Source of the DNA: Caulifigura coniformis
GTDB taxonomy: Bacteria > Planctomycetota > Planctomycetia > Planctomycetales > Planctomycetaceae
Assembly: GCF_007745175.1 (NCBI RefSeq)
Contig: NZ_CP036271.1
Coordinates: forward strand, 1,276,154 to 1,340,153
Length of the DNA: 64,000 bases
Reading direction: 5' to 3'
Every line of letters begins with the position of its first letter. Within the stretch, counting starts at the first letter, position 1. A program made the translations under genes and the position numbers. The notes beneath the pieces were generated by a model. It searched no databases and was not told the origin of the DNA. It saw only the letters and a list, made by a program, of their open reading frames with translations. Shown piece after piece: positions 35,626 to 46,425 of the stretch.

Positions 35626-37029
35626 TCAGCGGACTGCCTGCTCTTTGCTTCCTGTGGCCCGCAGGCGTTCGGGCACTTCCGGAATCTGCTCGATCAGCTT
35701 GTTGATGGAGCCGTTCTGCTTCTGGAGCGTGAAGGCGTCGTACACATCGCCCACAGCGGTACGGGCTTCGTACTTCAGCGTCTCGCCGTCGATGTGGATG
35801 ATCTGATAGAGCTGGGTATCCTGGGCCTGCCGCTTCATGAATTCATGCCGCTGCAGGTCGTACTGCTTGGGGCCGCTGACCGACACGACGTAGACAGTTC
35901 CAGTCTTCTCATCTCGGGCGTTGAGGCCTGTAGGAACGTTCCCGATCGTCTGGGCCGGAACCTTCGGCGTTTCGAGTCCGGTACGACCATAGGTGTGGTC
36001 ATGCCCCTGAAGGACGATGTCGACCTTGTGCCTGTCGAGAATCGGCTTCCAGGCCTCGCGCAGCTCTTTGTTGTCCCGTTCCTTGCCTGTCGAAAAGACG
36101 GGATGATGGAACGTGCAGACAACCCAGCGGCATTTGTTTGCGGCCAGCACCTTGTCGAGCCACATGGTCTGGTCGTCCAGACGGCGATTGCTGTCCAGTC
36201 CGATGATCCGGACGCCCTGGTACTCCAGCGTGTAACAGGCTTCTTCCAGTCCTTCGGGACCATTCGTCGGCAGGGCGAACTGCGGACGCCAGTGATGGGA
36301 CAATCGGGCCCGCTCGCCGTTTGCCCCCTTGGCCTGCTCGTGATTGCCGGGAATCGGCACGCTCGGCATCATCGCGTTCAGCCATGCCCCGGCGCCAAAC
36401 CACTCACCCCACTCAGCGTCATCTTCTGCCTTGTTGATCAGGTCGCCCGCGTGCAGCATGAACGCCGCCTTCGGCGCGTCGCTGTAGGCCTCGCGGACCA
36501 CGCGTGACCACAGACTGCGGATGTCGTTCTGAGCGTCGCCGAAGTAAATGAACGAGAACGGTTCTGGCCTGTCGCTGGCCGTCGTGACGTGGAACCATTC
36601 ACTCCAGTTCAAGCCGTCGCCGACGCGGTAGGCATATTTGGTCTTCGGCGAGAGTTCGGTGAACTCGACAGAGTGGAATCTCGCTTCATTGATATCCGTC
36701 TTCAGCGTCTCGGCCGTCGCCATCACCTGCCGGGCCTTTTTCGGAAAGTACGGCCCGGCATCGGCCACCGCGATCTCGGCGATTCCCTGCTCCACGTCGG
36801 CCGATGTCCGCCACGTCACAGCCTGAGTTGTCGACGGATCGCCAGACCACGTCAGGATGATGCGGTCCGGCACCGGAGACGGAGCGTAGTACTCGGCCGG
36901 CTTGACCTGCCGCGGGGCGTGTCTGTGATCGGGTCCGTCGTGGGCGAGAACTACCGTTGACGGGCCGAACGCCACGAGCGTCGCGATGGCCTGTCCGCAG
37001 AAGGCCTTGAATGAGAGTTGATGGTTCAT
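35626..37029 (-). CDS. Purple acid phosphatase-like metallophosphoesterase, exported
   Basis: The protein has 467 residues. An export signal lies in the N-terminal 40 residues, and the mature N-terminus is a fibronectin-III-like PAP domain (PDRIILTWSGDPSTTQAVTW). Metallophosphoesterase motifs follow: FGDAQND, HAGDLI, PGNHE, TFHHPVFSTG and QGHDHTYGR, giving a full set of dimetal ligands. It probably releases phosphate from organic esters in the periplasm or outside the cell. ATG 37029 was chosen over 37203, because the upstream part lacks a signal-like or conserved sequence. The HTTM gene begins 184 bp upstream. Confidence 0.9.
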   Translation of the reverse strand: MNHQLSFKAFCGQAIATLVAFGPSTVVLAHDGPDHRHAPRQVKPAEYYAPSPVPDRIILTWSGDPSTTQAVTWRTSADVEQGIAEIAVADAGPYFPKKARQVMATAETLKTDINEARFHSVEFTELSPKTKYAYRVGDGLNWSEWFHVTTASDRPEPFSFIYFGDAQNDIRSLWSRVVREAYSDAPKAAFMLHAGDLINKAEDDAEWGEWFGAGAWLNAMMPSVPIPGNHEQAKGANGERARLSHHWRPQFALPTNGPEGLEEACYTLEYQGVRIIGLDSNRRLDDQTMWLDKVLAANKCRWVVCTFHHPVFSTGKERDNKELREAWKPILDRHKVDIVLQGHDHTYGRTGLETPKVPAQTIGNVPTGLNARDEKTGTVYVVSVSGPKQYDLQRHEFMKRQAQDTQLYQIIHIDGETLKYEARTAVGDVYDAFTLQKQNGSINKLIEQIPEVPERLRATGSKEQAVR

Positions 37030-37212
37030 CTTCGATGCCGTCGATGGAGTTTCGGAAGACACGTCCGGAGAAGCTCTGGGGAGCGAAACCACGAGGACCC
37101 GACGAAAGCCGCCGAGCCCCCTGACCGTCGCGATGAATGAATGCGTCGGGACCACTGAGCGAGCAGCTAAGGTCACCGCTTCTTGTGAAGAAGTTGTGTT
37201 CACCCGTTGAAA

Positions 37213-38742
37213 TCACGGCGAATCGCCAATACGCCGCACTTGACTCTCATCGGCAGCGACTGCAGATCGGGACGGCTGACCATTGGACGACATGCGACCC
37301 AGAAACGTGAGTTCCGGGATGGAGATGTGACGTTCCCATTCCTGCACCGGCACCGTCCAGGGAACATCCGGCAGGGGTTCGGTTAGCGGCATGATCCACG
37401 CCTGCTCGAAACCATTTCGCCGGACGGAACTGAGATCGACGTTCGGATCAACCAGGAGTTGCGGCCTTCGTCCGTTGAGACTGCACAGCACCACGGCCCG
37501 CACCTCGAAGTCCCGGTTGAGGGATGCCCGAAACCGATCTCTCAGGTGATGGGCGCAGTGGACGATCATTTCCGGATCGCGCGCCATGCGCGTCAATTGC
37601 TCCGGCGTGATGTACTGCAGGAGATCCGTCTGGACGGATTCGCCGCTGGCGCGGTCCGTCAGGAGGAAGCGAACCCCGGCCGTCTTTCCTCGCAGCATCA
37701 TGCGCCACGCAAAGTGGTGCCCCTGCTCGGTCCAGTTCGTGGCGTCAGAGTATGCCATGTGACGCAGCGGCAGGATGCACTGCACGATGACATAGACCGC
37801 CGCTGCGGCCACTCCCGCCCGCCGACGTCCAGTCCACGTCGCCGGTCCTGAGCTGCCGGTCACGGACACCGGCGCCCGTCGACGCCAGAGCCTGCGGGGC
37901 CATCCGCAATCGAAGAAGATCGTCGTGGCAAAAATCATGAACCACGGAAAGATGTGGATCTGGAACAGATGGGCATTGATCAGGTGGAAAGCGACGCTGG
38001 CCAGGTAGGCCCACATGCGAGTCGGCTTCCAGAGGAGGAGCGGAATCACTGCGAGATCGAAAAGCAGGCCACCCCAGCTGAGAAACCTCGCGGCCACCTC
38101 GACCGGTCCCCATTCGCTGAACAGAGGCCCCCAATCCGTCGTTGCCAGGTGCGTCCGCATTGGCTCACCGGCCAGCCAGTCGGAATTGATCTTCGCAATC
38201 CCGCCAAAGAAATACGGCAGACCGATGTGGAATCGCGTCAGACACAGGCACCATGCGGGGATGACCGGACTGCGCTTCACATGGCCGTTCAGGACGTCGA
38301 CCGACATCGTCCGGTGTGCGGGCATCAGCGGCATCGACCAGCTGATCAGTGCCAGCAGGTAGTAGTGATTCTGGTAATTCGCGCGATCCAGGAGGAAGAC
38401 GTACGTGAATCCAGCGGCCAGCAGCGTCGAAGAAAGGCGATAAACCGATCCGATTGCGACGAGCAGGCCGAGAAACGCCAGCGCCACGAAATGAATCTTC
38501 ATTCCAACGCCGCCCCAGGGTGTGATGAAGTCCAGCCCCGGATAGGTGAAGTGGAATCGCGGCGTCATATAGAGATCGTCGACGCGTCCCACCCATAAGT
38601 AATGCAGGGCCCACGCCGTCATCATCAGCCCGAAGCCGATGCGGAAGATCACCAGGCTGGCGATGTCGACGTTATCAAACAGTCGGCACAGCCAGCCTTG
38701 CCTTCCAGACGCCACCCCCAGGTTGCAATGCACGTCGGACAA
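37213..38742 (-). CDS. HTTM-domain membrane protein (vitamin K-dependent gamma-carboxylase-like)
   Basis: The protein has 509 residues. The N-terminal 310 residues carry about six to eight transmembrane segments with HTTM features: LVIFRIGFGLMMTAW, ANYQNHYYLLALISW, FHIGLPYFFGGIAKINSDWL and FHLINAHLFQIHIFPWF. The C-terminal 200 residues are soluble and contain the WTEQGHHFAWRMMLRGK segment seen in bacterial HTTM proteins. These are related to vitamin K-dependent gamma-glutamyl carboxylase, but the bacterial activity is not established. Translation seems to start at TTG 38742, four bases after the stop of the lipoprotein gene, so the two are coupled. Confidence 0.85.
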   Translation of the reverse strand: MSDVHCNLGVASGRQGWLCRLFDNVDIASLVIFRIGFGLMMTAWALHYLWVGRVDDLYMTPRFHFTYPGLDFITPWGGVGMKIHFVALAFLGLLVAIGSVYRLSSTLLAAGFTYVFLLDRANYQNHYYLLALISWSMPLMPAHRTMSVDVLNGHVKRSPVIPAWCLCLTRFHIGLPYFFGGIAKINSDWLAGEPMRTHLATTDWGPLFSEWGPVEVAARFLSWGGLLFDLAVIPLLLWKPTRMWAYLASVAFHLINAHLFQIHIFPWFMIFATTIFFDCGWPRRLWRRRAPVSVTGSSGPATWTGRRRAGVAAAAVYVIVQCILPLRHMAYSDATNWTEQGHHFAWRMMLRGKTAGVRFLLTDRASGESVQTDLLQYITPEQLTRMARDPEMIVHCAHHLRDRFRASLNRDFEVRAVVLCSLNGRRPQLLVDPNVDLSSVRRNGFEQAWIMPLTEPLPDVPWTVPVQEWERHISIPELTFLGRMSSNGQPSRSAVAADESQVRRIGDSP

Positions 38743-38746
38743 TGGC

Positions 38747-39220
38747 TCAGTCGTCCTTGTTCCGGGCGGCTTCTCGGGCCTCGATCATCTTCGCACGCTT
38801 GCTCGCCGGCTTCAGTGCAATCTCAAACGTGTTCTGCCCTTCTGCGACGTCGATCTCTGTCGCGACAAGCTCCGTGTTGAGGGCACAAGAGCATTCGAAG
38901 CCTGAACGGGACTCTCCCATCGGCGGACCGACTTTCACCTGGTGACGGCCGACGACCGCTCCATCGTTCGTGTCATAGGTCGAAATCACAAAGTGGCCGT
39001 TCTCGTCACAGTGGCCAATCCCCTGCTTGCCGACATTGGCGTTCTCCCCCCTCTGCATCGGCTCAAAAAAAACGGCGACCCAGGGGACGGGCTTTCCATT
39101 GCATGTCACGGTTCCCTCTGTTGGCGCAAGACCCATCTTGACGCGGCCATCAGAGCATCCAAGCGCGGTCATCAGAAACAACACCGGGATCAGTCCTGGG
39201 ACACAGTGCCATCGATTCAT
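38747..39220 (-). CDS. Small lipoprotein with carboxypeptidase-regulatory/transthyretin-like domain
   Basis: The protein has 157 residues. A lipobox occurs in LFLMTALGCSDG, so the mature N-terminus is probably lipidated Cys. The rest is a beta-sandwich typical of planctomycete lipoproteins: PTEGTVTCNGKPVPWVAVFF, DENGHFVISTYDTNDGAVVG, HQVKVGPP. Such proteins commonly lie next to DUF1559 genes, as here. The gene ends four bases before the HTTM start. Confidence 0.85.
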   Translation of the reverse strand: MNRWHCVPGLIPVLFLMTALGCSDGRVKMGLAPTEGTVTCNGKPVPWVAVFFEPMQRGENANVGKQGIGHCDENGHFVISTYDTNDGAVVGRHQVKVGPPMGESRSGFECSCALNTELVATEIDVAEGQNTFEIALKPASKRAKMIEAREAARNKDD

Positions 39221-39381
39221 GAATCGACTCCTGCCATCAGATTGCGGTATCGCTGGCGGCCTCGAAGCTCGGCGACAGCGGAATGAATGTTCGAACAACA
39301 CAACCGCGGCCTCTTTGGATTCCGGAGAGGTCGGGGGATCGCGAAGACTTCCGTGCCTCAATGCCCCGGCACGTAAGGCGA

Positions 39382-40401
39382 TCAGAACTCGCCGATCGGG
39401 ACGCCATCCGAGATGTCGTGCAGGTTGCTGTACGTCTGAATCGAGATGTTTTCGCTGATGAATCGCACTGAACCATCGCCGAGAACGAACTGGCATCCCC
39501 CCGTATGGAAGCTGCCGTTCGCATCGTCGTTGATGCCATACGCCATCCGCATGGCGCTCACGCCGTTGTTGATCGGCGCGTTCGTCCGACCGTTCGTGCG
39601 GGACATTTCGTCGTCGCCGCAAGTGAAGTACATCGTCGGCCAGTCCTGGATGCCGGTTGACGAACCATCGACGACCGGGTTGTTGTTCGAGGTGACAATC
39701 GAGGACTCGCCGATCAGCAACGTATTGCTGAGGCCGTCGGTCACGTCTCGGAACTCATGGCCTCCAGGCACTTCACAGTTCTTCTGCATCGGGCCAAAGT
39801 CACCGCGTGCCGAGCCACCGGCCCCTTTGTAGTCAGTCGTCGGCCAGCCGATTGCGCGGGTCGTGCTCGTCTGCCCGGCAACGACGTTCCCGGGAATCGT
39901 CCAGCTGGCAGGCACGAACCGGGGAAGGATCGACGACGGACACTTGAACGCCTCCAACGGCGTCTCGCAGCCCGGAATCACAGCGCCGGAGGCCGGGTTG
40001 CCGACCGAGGCGGCATACAACTCCGTGGCCCCGAACTTTCCCCACCACGGTGACAGCGTCAGCCGGTTGTAGACAGGACTCTGGTCCATGTACGGAAGAA
40101 TCGAGGCGGTCCAGTTCACCCCGTCGTCATCGTATGACGAGTTTCCGCCCGGGAATCGCGGCACGCCGCCAATATCGCACGTATCCGCCACGATCAGCAT
40201 CGGAAGACGCTTGTAGGTGCTCTCATAGTTATGAAGTGCGAGCCCCATTTGCTTCAGGTTGTTCTTGCACTGAGTTCGCCGCGCGGCTTCGCGCGCCTGT
40301 TGCACCGCAGGCAGAAGCAGCGCGATGAGGATGGCGATAATGGCAATCACCACCAGCAACTCGATCAGGGTAAATCCGATTCGTCGTCGTGACTCTGGCA
40401 T
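39382..40401 (-). CDS. DUF1559 prepilin-like protein
   Basis: The protein has 339 residues. A type IV pilin-like N-terminus (IGFTLIELLVVIAIIAILIA) is cleaved and methylated at Gly-Phe by a prepilin peptidase in related proteins. It continues with PAVQQAREAARRTQCKNNLK and ends with the H-X9-DG signature: His of FHTGGCQF and DG of LGDG. Such pseudopilins are very numerous in planctomycetes; a role in secretion or surface structures is inferred. The gene heads the minus-strand group that continues with the lipoprotein, HTTM and phosphatase genes. Confidence 0.93.
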   Translation of the reverse strand: MPESRRRIGFTLIELLVVIAIIAILIALLLPAVQQAREAARRTQCKNNLKQMGLALHNYESTYKRLPMLIVADTCDIGGVPRFPGGNSSYDDDGVNWTASILPYMDQSPVYNRLTLSPWWGKFGATELYAASVGNPASGAVIPGCETPLEAFKCPSSILPRFVPASWTIPGNVVAGQTSTTRAIGWPTTDYKGAGGSARGDFGPMQKNCEVPGGHEFRDVTDGLSNTLLIGESSIVTSNNNPVVDGSSTGIQDWPTMYFTCGDDEMSRTNGRTNAPINNGVSAMRMAYGINDDANGSFHTGGCQFVLGDGSVRFISENISIQTYSNLHDISDGVPIGEF

Positions 40402-40602
40402 CTGGACCCTCCACGCAGCAGGGACGAAAAGAGAATGGTGCGGGATTCCGCTGCGGAATCCGCAGAACAACCGGTCGATCTAAAAGCGGTCAGAACTGAA
40501 CACCGGAGCAACTCGGCGTGGCGGAACTTTGTCCGGCGAACGTAAAGGTCTGATGTTCGCACTGCGAATAACTCGCGAGAGCGAGTACGCGTTCGACGAT
40601 GT

Positions 40603-41000
40603 TCAGAGCTTTCGTCCGAGAAAAGCGAAGGACGGGACGCGGCCGAGCGGGACGTACCGCACGCGACCGCTGGATTCACGGAGAAACTCGACTTCGAACC
40701 GAGACTTCAGCAGCGGCAACAGATCGGTCCCCAGGAAGACGTTGTCGAACACGAACCACGTCGACCAGAACGTCCGCGTCCACCAGCGATGTCGCGGACT
40801 ATCCATCGGGACTTCCGGGAGACGTAGAAATCCGCAACTCCCAGCAGACCGCCGGGGTTGAGAAGCGAACAGGCCCGCTGGAGGGCGAGAATCCAGTCCG
40901 GGATCATCACCAACGAACACGAAAACGTGACGACATCGACTGGTCCGTTCAGTTCCAGCGGCGTGGCGTCGGCCTTCAGAGCTTTACGTTCGACCACCCA
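40603..41000 (-). pseudogene. Broken second copy of a BtaB-like methyltransferase
   Basis: Two overlapping minus-strand frames together match the C-terminal half of the intact protein at 50997-51722. The first frame (about 41000-40800) reads ADVVTFS-like [16 protein letters not shown] and [10 protein letters not shown]. The second frame (about 40800-40603) reads [20 protein letters not shown] and [20 protein letters not shown]. The N-terminal half with the SAM-binding GxGxG motif is absent. A frame change occurs near 40800. The homology starts just beside copy B of the dispersed repeat, which suggests a rearrangement removed the 5' half. Confidence 0.85.
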
Positions 41001-41041
41001 TTGGTGCGGATTCGCTGTCGAGCCACAGAGAGCAACGACTC

Positions 41042-41199
41042 GCGCAGGGCATGACGCTGTTAACCAATGCCGGTTTTCGTTCCGTCACTTCGGGTCGCGA
41101 TGGCCTGCCTCCGAGCCCGACTCGGAATCACGAAGTCACTGGCTCTCAACAACGTTTGGCCGGAGAGAAACTTTCCGCTGAGCCGTTGCATACGGGGAG
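41042..41199 (+). repeat. Dispersed repeat, copy B
   Basis: This stretch aligns with 960-1123. It begins about 40 bp from the broken end of the BtaB-like pseudogene, on the side where the missing half would have been. From 41200 to 41427 nothing else is supported; a weak hairpin (CTCTC/GAGAG) is visible around 41229-41248. Confidence 0.8.
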
Positions 41200-41427
41200 A
41201 CGCACGACCGCGTCCGTTTGGCGCAAAACTCTCTTTCCCGTGAGAGAGCGCCTACCCGGCGGTTAGCAGCCTAACTTCCCACATCCATGCTGGCGGGCAT
41301 GAACTGCATTGGCGACGGATTCGCAATACGACAAGACCTCACTGAAGCAGGACCGGACCGCGGCAGGGGCTGTACGGCCGATGAGAATGAAGGCGATTTG
41401 ATTGGTATCGAAATGACGCCTGACAGG

Positions 41428-42804
<1,377 letters not shown>

Positions 42805-42809
42805 GTCGT

Positions 42810-44813
42810 TCACCCTTTGACGGTGCGGTGCGTGAACAGATAACTGGTGACGACCTCAATGATGATCGTCCGCATGCGGTAATCTTCCTGGGCAGTCCTG
42901 GCCAGCAGCTGGTCGATCACGATCTCATCGTAACCTTCCAGTTGCCGCCCGAGCGCGTAGGCCATCAATCTTTGGACCAGGTTTCGCGCCAGGTCTGCCT
43001 TCCGCCTGGACAGCACATTCTTGAGATCCGCGGGGGACGAAAAGCTCTCTCCACCGGGAAGTTTCCCCGCGGAGTCGATCGCGACGCCAGCGTCATCCGT
43101 GTCCCGCCATCGGCCAATGGCGTCAAAATTCTCCAGTCCGAAGCCAATCGGATCGAACACCTTGTGACAGTTGGCGCACGTCGGGTCGGATTGATGCAGT
43201 TCCGTCCGTTGACGAAGCGTCAATCCCTCCAGGTCCTTCTGCTTCTGATCTTCGAGCGCGGGAACGTTCGGCGGAGGCGGCGGGACACGTTCTCCCAGGA
43301 CCTGTTCGAGCACCCAGACGCCCCGTTTGACGGGACTAGTCCGGTTGGGAAACGACGTGGTCGCGAGCGTGGCCGGCATGCCCAGGATGCCGCCGCGATT
43401 CGGGTCCTCGAGCTTGACGCGACGCATCGCGGGACCGTGGACGGAGTCTTCCATTCCGTAAAGTGCGGCGAGGGGCTCGTTCAGGAAGGTGTAATCGCTG
43501 TCCACGAATCGAACCACGGTCTGGTTCTCGCGCACGATATTCTCGAAGAGCAGGCGGGCTTCGTCCACCATCGCCGTTCGCAACGCAGGCGTCATCTGCG
43601 GAAAGACGTTCGGGTCGAACGTCTGATCTTCGAGCCCGGCCACGCCCAGCCACTGGGCGCCGAAGCCATCGAACAGGGCTCGCGACCGCGAATGCTCGAG
43701 CAGGCGCTCCGCCTGGGCCTTAAGCACCTCAGGCTTCCGCAGTTCGCCCGCATCAGCCAGGCCGGAAAGCTCCGCATCAGGGGGAGCCGACCACAGCAGG
43801 TAAGAGAGGCGGGAGGCCAGTTGGTAATCGTCAAGCGGCACGATTGAGTCATCCGGGTCCACGTCCGCCGCAGGCGTGATGAACAGGAACTGCGGGGAGA
43901 CGAGGATCGCCTTCCACATAAGGTTCAGGGAAGCCGTGTCACTCAGTTTGTTCTCGCGGCCGAGTTTGAAGATGCCCACCAGGACATCCAGCTCTGCCTC
44001 GGTGGGCGGACGACGGTAAGCATCGCGAGCCAGCGACCTCGCCACCTCCCGCGCCCCGTCGAGGACATCGGCCGCGTTGGCGGGCAACTCCCCGAACAGA
44101 CGCTTCTGAACCTCGGTGGGTGGTTGACCCTCCCGAGCGACGACCTGCTCGATCACCTTGTTGGCGATGTCGAGGAACAACTCTGACTGCAGCGGAGAGA
44201 TCGAGTTGAGATAACCTTCCCCAACGACCTCGTCGGGGAGACTGTCGGCGATCGATCGGTCCACACCGTACAGATCGTGAAGCGTGTTGGCGTATTCGAC
44301 CTTGCTGAGACGACGAATCACGAAGTGACCTGGATCGGGCGAAGCCAGGTGCTTGAGCTGGCCGATCCACTCGATGAACTGAAGTCGCTCATCATCCGTC
44401 GGAATTTTGTCGGCGCCATCAGGCGGCATGTCGTGCACCTTGACGCTTGCCACCGCCTTCTTCCAATGCAGGAATGAGGACGCAGCGCCGGGAGTGTCGA
44501 GCGCCGACTTGAGGTTAATGCCCGCCTCGGGTCTGGTCCCATGGCATTCGAGGCAGTACTTCTTGACGAAGGGCTCGACCTTCTTCTTGAGGACTTTCTG
44601 AGCATCGGCCTGGAGCTCTGCTTCAGACCGGGGCCCATCGACCTGAACGGCAGGATCGCGACTGTCATTGCCCTGCTCTTGGGCGAGAGCAACAGCCTCC
44701 ACACCCGGCAGCAGGCCCGCAATCAGATTGCAGGCCAGCAAAACGGCGGAGGTCCGGCGAACGAGTTCAGCTTGGCGTGACATGGTCACCATTCTCGCGT
44801 TCGCCTCGATCAT
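42810..44813 (-). CDS. DUF1592/DUF1588/DUF1587 haem-domain protein
   Basis: The protein has 667 residues. A hydrophobic export segment (about 18-45) is followed by a cytochrome-like site KKYCLECHG and a [12 protein letters not shown] segment. The DUF1587-DUF1592-DUF1588-DUF1585 series follows, with [73 protein letters not shown] and a second CxxCH in [20 protein letters not shown]. The start at 44813 follows GGGAAGA. It is the first gene of a two-gene unit with DUF1552 and is likely periplasmic. Redox or sugar-acting roles have been proposed for such modules; not shown. Confidence 0.9.
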   Translation of the reverse strand: MIEANARMVTMSRQAELVRRTSAVLLACNLIAGLLPGVEAVALAQEQGNDSRDPAVQVDGPRSEAELQADAQKVLKKKVEPFVKKYCLECHGTRPEAGINLKSALDTPGAASSFLHWKKAVASVKVHDMPPDGADKIPTDDERLQFIEWIGQLKHLASPDPGHFVIRRLSKVEYANTLHDLYGVDRSIADSLPDEVVGEGYLNSISPLQSELFLDIANKVIEQVVAREGQPPTEVQKRLFGELPANAADVLDGAREVARSLARDAYRRPPTEAELDVLVGIFKLGRENKLSDTASLNLMWKAILVSPQFLFITPAADVDPDDSIVPLDDYQLASRLSYLLWSAPPDAELSGLADAGELRKPEVLKAQAERLLEHSRSRALFDGFGAQWLGVAGLEDQTFDPNVFPQMTPALRTAMVDEARLLFENIVRENQTVVRFVDSDYTFLNEPLAALYGMEDSVHGPAMRRVKLEDPNRGGILGMPATLATTSFPNRTSPVKRGVWVLEQVLGERVPPPPPNVPALEDQKQKDLEGLTLRQRTELHQSDPTCANCHKVFDPIGFGLENFDAIGRWRDTDDAGVAIDSAGKLPGGESFSSPADLKNVLSRRKADLARNLVQRLMAYALGRQLEGYDEIVIDQLLARTAQEDYRMRTIIIEVVTSYLFTHRTVKG

Positions 44814-45042
44814 TGTCTTCCCATCTTGAGCGACTTGCCGGGCAGTCTACCCACTATTCCCACAACCGGCGATCTCCTGCGCCTCGGTGGATTTCACCCT
44901 CGGAGTGCTACCGAATGGAACCTCGTGTCCGTACTGGCCTCGAGGTGATGCGAAGTTCGTGGCAGATGGCAAATCAGGGAGTGCGGCAAAATGCCGGATG
45001 TTGGTCAGGAGTTGCTACTGACATTCCCCGGAGTTCCGCACC

Positions 45043-45162
45043 ATGCCGCGTCCGAACGCCGCTGTCCTTGACTATTCAAAGCACTCTGCGACAGGCCAGG
45101 CTGTCATCGACGTCAACAGGCGAGCGATCTACCTTGGCCCGCACAGTGCCCCGCCCCCTTGG
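45043..45162 (+). pseudogene. N-terminal relic of a tyrosine-type integrase
   Basis: From ATG 45043, preceded by GGAG nine nt upstream, the frame reads KHSATGQAVIDVNRRAIYLG, resembling the AP2-like N-terminal arm of planctomycete phage-type integrases (pattern SGQA.V...G.D.YLG.hGS). After about 36 residues the sequence loses the family pattern, and no catalytic domain follows. The surrounding 44814-45300 interval holds no other supported gene. Confidence 0.5.
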
Positions 45163-45300
45163 CGACGCGACTTCGCCACCTGTGTGATCCCAGGCTCCAC
45201 TTCGCTGCGGTTCCTGTCTCAGGACTTTCGACACATTGCGATTGCGATCGAATTCAGAATCGGATGCGATCGCACACTTCTTGCTTTCGTCCCCGAATCC

Positions 45301-46422
45301 TCAGGCCATGGATCCAAGCGTCGACCGAAGCCTTCGCTGGGCGATCGTAAACAGGACGCCGCCAATCACTGCCAGAAACGCCAGCTGAGGCCACACGGTG
45401 GCCAGGCCAGCGCCGCGGTAGAGCACTCCCTGCGAGAATGACACGAAGTGCGTCGTGGGAGCAGCCAGCATGACGTTCTGAACGAACAGGGGCATGCTTT
45501 CCCGCGGAGTCGATCCGCCCGAGAGCATCTGCAGCGGCATCAGGATCAACATCAGGAGCAGGCCGAACTGCGGCATCGAACGCGTGAACGTGGCCATGAA
45601 GATGCCCATCGACGTCGTTGCGAAGAGATGCATGGCCGTGCCGGTGAGAAACAGGGGAATGGACCCCTGGATGGGAATGGCCAGCCATCCGCGGATCACG
45701 ATGAAGAGCGAGAAGGCAGTCGCGACAAGCACCACCAGCCCCATCGACCAGACCTTGGCAGCCATGATTTCCAGCGGCGTCACCGGCATAACCAGCAGGT
45801 GCTCGATCGTTCCGCGTTCGCGCTCGCGAATCAGCGCGGCGCCGGTCAGGATGATCGACAACAGGGTCACCTGGTCGATGAGCTTCATGACTCCGGTAAA
45901 CCAGGACTTGTTCAACTGCTGATTGAACCGGACCCGTTCCACCACGTTCACGGGAAGCGACTGCCGAACGCGATAGCGATTGACGAACTCGGTGACCTCG
46001 CTGCTCACAATCTGCTGGACATAGCCCCCGCCGTTGAAGGCCTGGCTGACCCGCGTGGCATCGATGTTCAGCTGAACCTGCGGCGAGCGTCCGGCCAGGA
46101 CGTCGCGCTGGAAGTTCGGGGGAATGTTGAGGGCGAACGTGATGGTTCCGGCATCCAGCTGTTCATCCATTTCGGACGCCGTGATGAAGACCGGGGGCAG
46201 GAAGTACGGTGGGTAGAACGACTCGCCAATGCGCATCGACAGCGGCGACTGGTCTTCATCGACGATGGCGATCGGGGCCCTGTTGAGGGTTTCCGGCGCC
46301 GAGGCCGCGGGCGAGTAGATCGAGAATGTAAACGCAAACACGATGAACAGCAGCAGCATCGGATCGCGTGCGAGGGCCCGCAGCTCTTTGACCCCCAGGC
46401 GATACATGTGGTCGAAGCGCAT
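45301..46422 (-). CDS. ABC-2 type permease, YhhJ-like
   Basis: The protein has 373 residues. An N-terminal transmembrane helix (PMLLLFIVFAFTFSIYSP) precedes a large extracytoplasmic domain and five C-terminal transmembrane segments. RERERGTIEHLLVMPVTPLEI is the ABC-2 permease signature. It starts three bases after the stop of the RbbA-like gene and is the third gene of the HlyD-RbbA-YhhJ unit. It probably forms part of the export channel with the fused permease. Confidence 0.92.
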   Translation of the reverse strand: MRFDHMYRLGVKELRALARDPMLLLFIVFAFTFSIYSPAASAPETLNRAPIAIVDEDQSPLSMRIGESFYPPYFLPPVFITASEMDEQLDAGTITFALNIPPNFQRDVLAGRSPQVQLNIDATRVSQAFNGGGYVQQIVSSEVTEFVNRYRVRQSLPVNVVERVRFNQQLNKSWFTGVMKLIDQVTLLSIILTGAALIRERERGTIEHLLVMPVTPLEIMAAKVWSMGLVVLVATAFSLFIVIRGWLAIPIQGSIPLFLTGTAMHLFATTSMGIFMATFTRSMPQFGLLLMLILMPLQMLSGGSTPRESMPLFVQNVMLAAPTTHFVSFSQGVLYRGAGLATVWPQLAFLAVIGGVLFTIAQRRLRSTLGSMA

Positions 46423-46425
46423 CGA

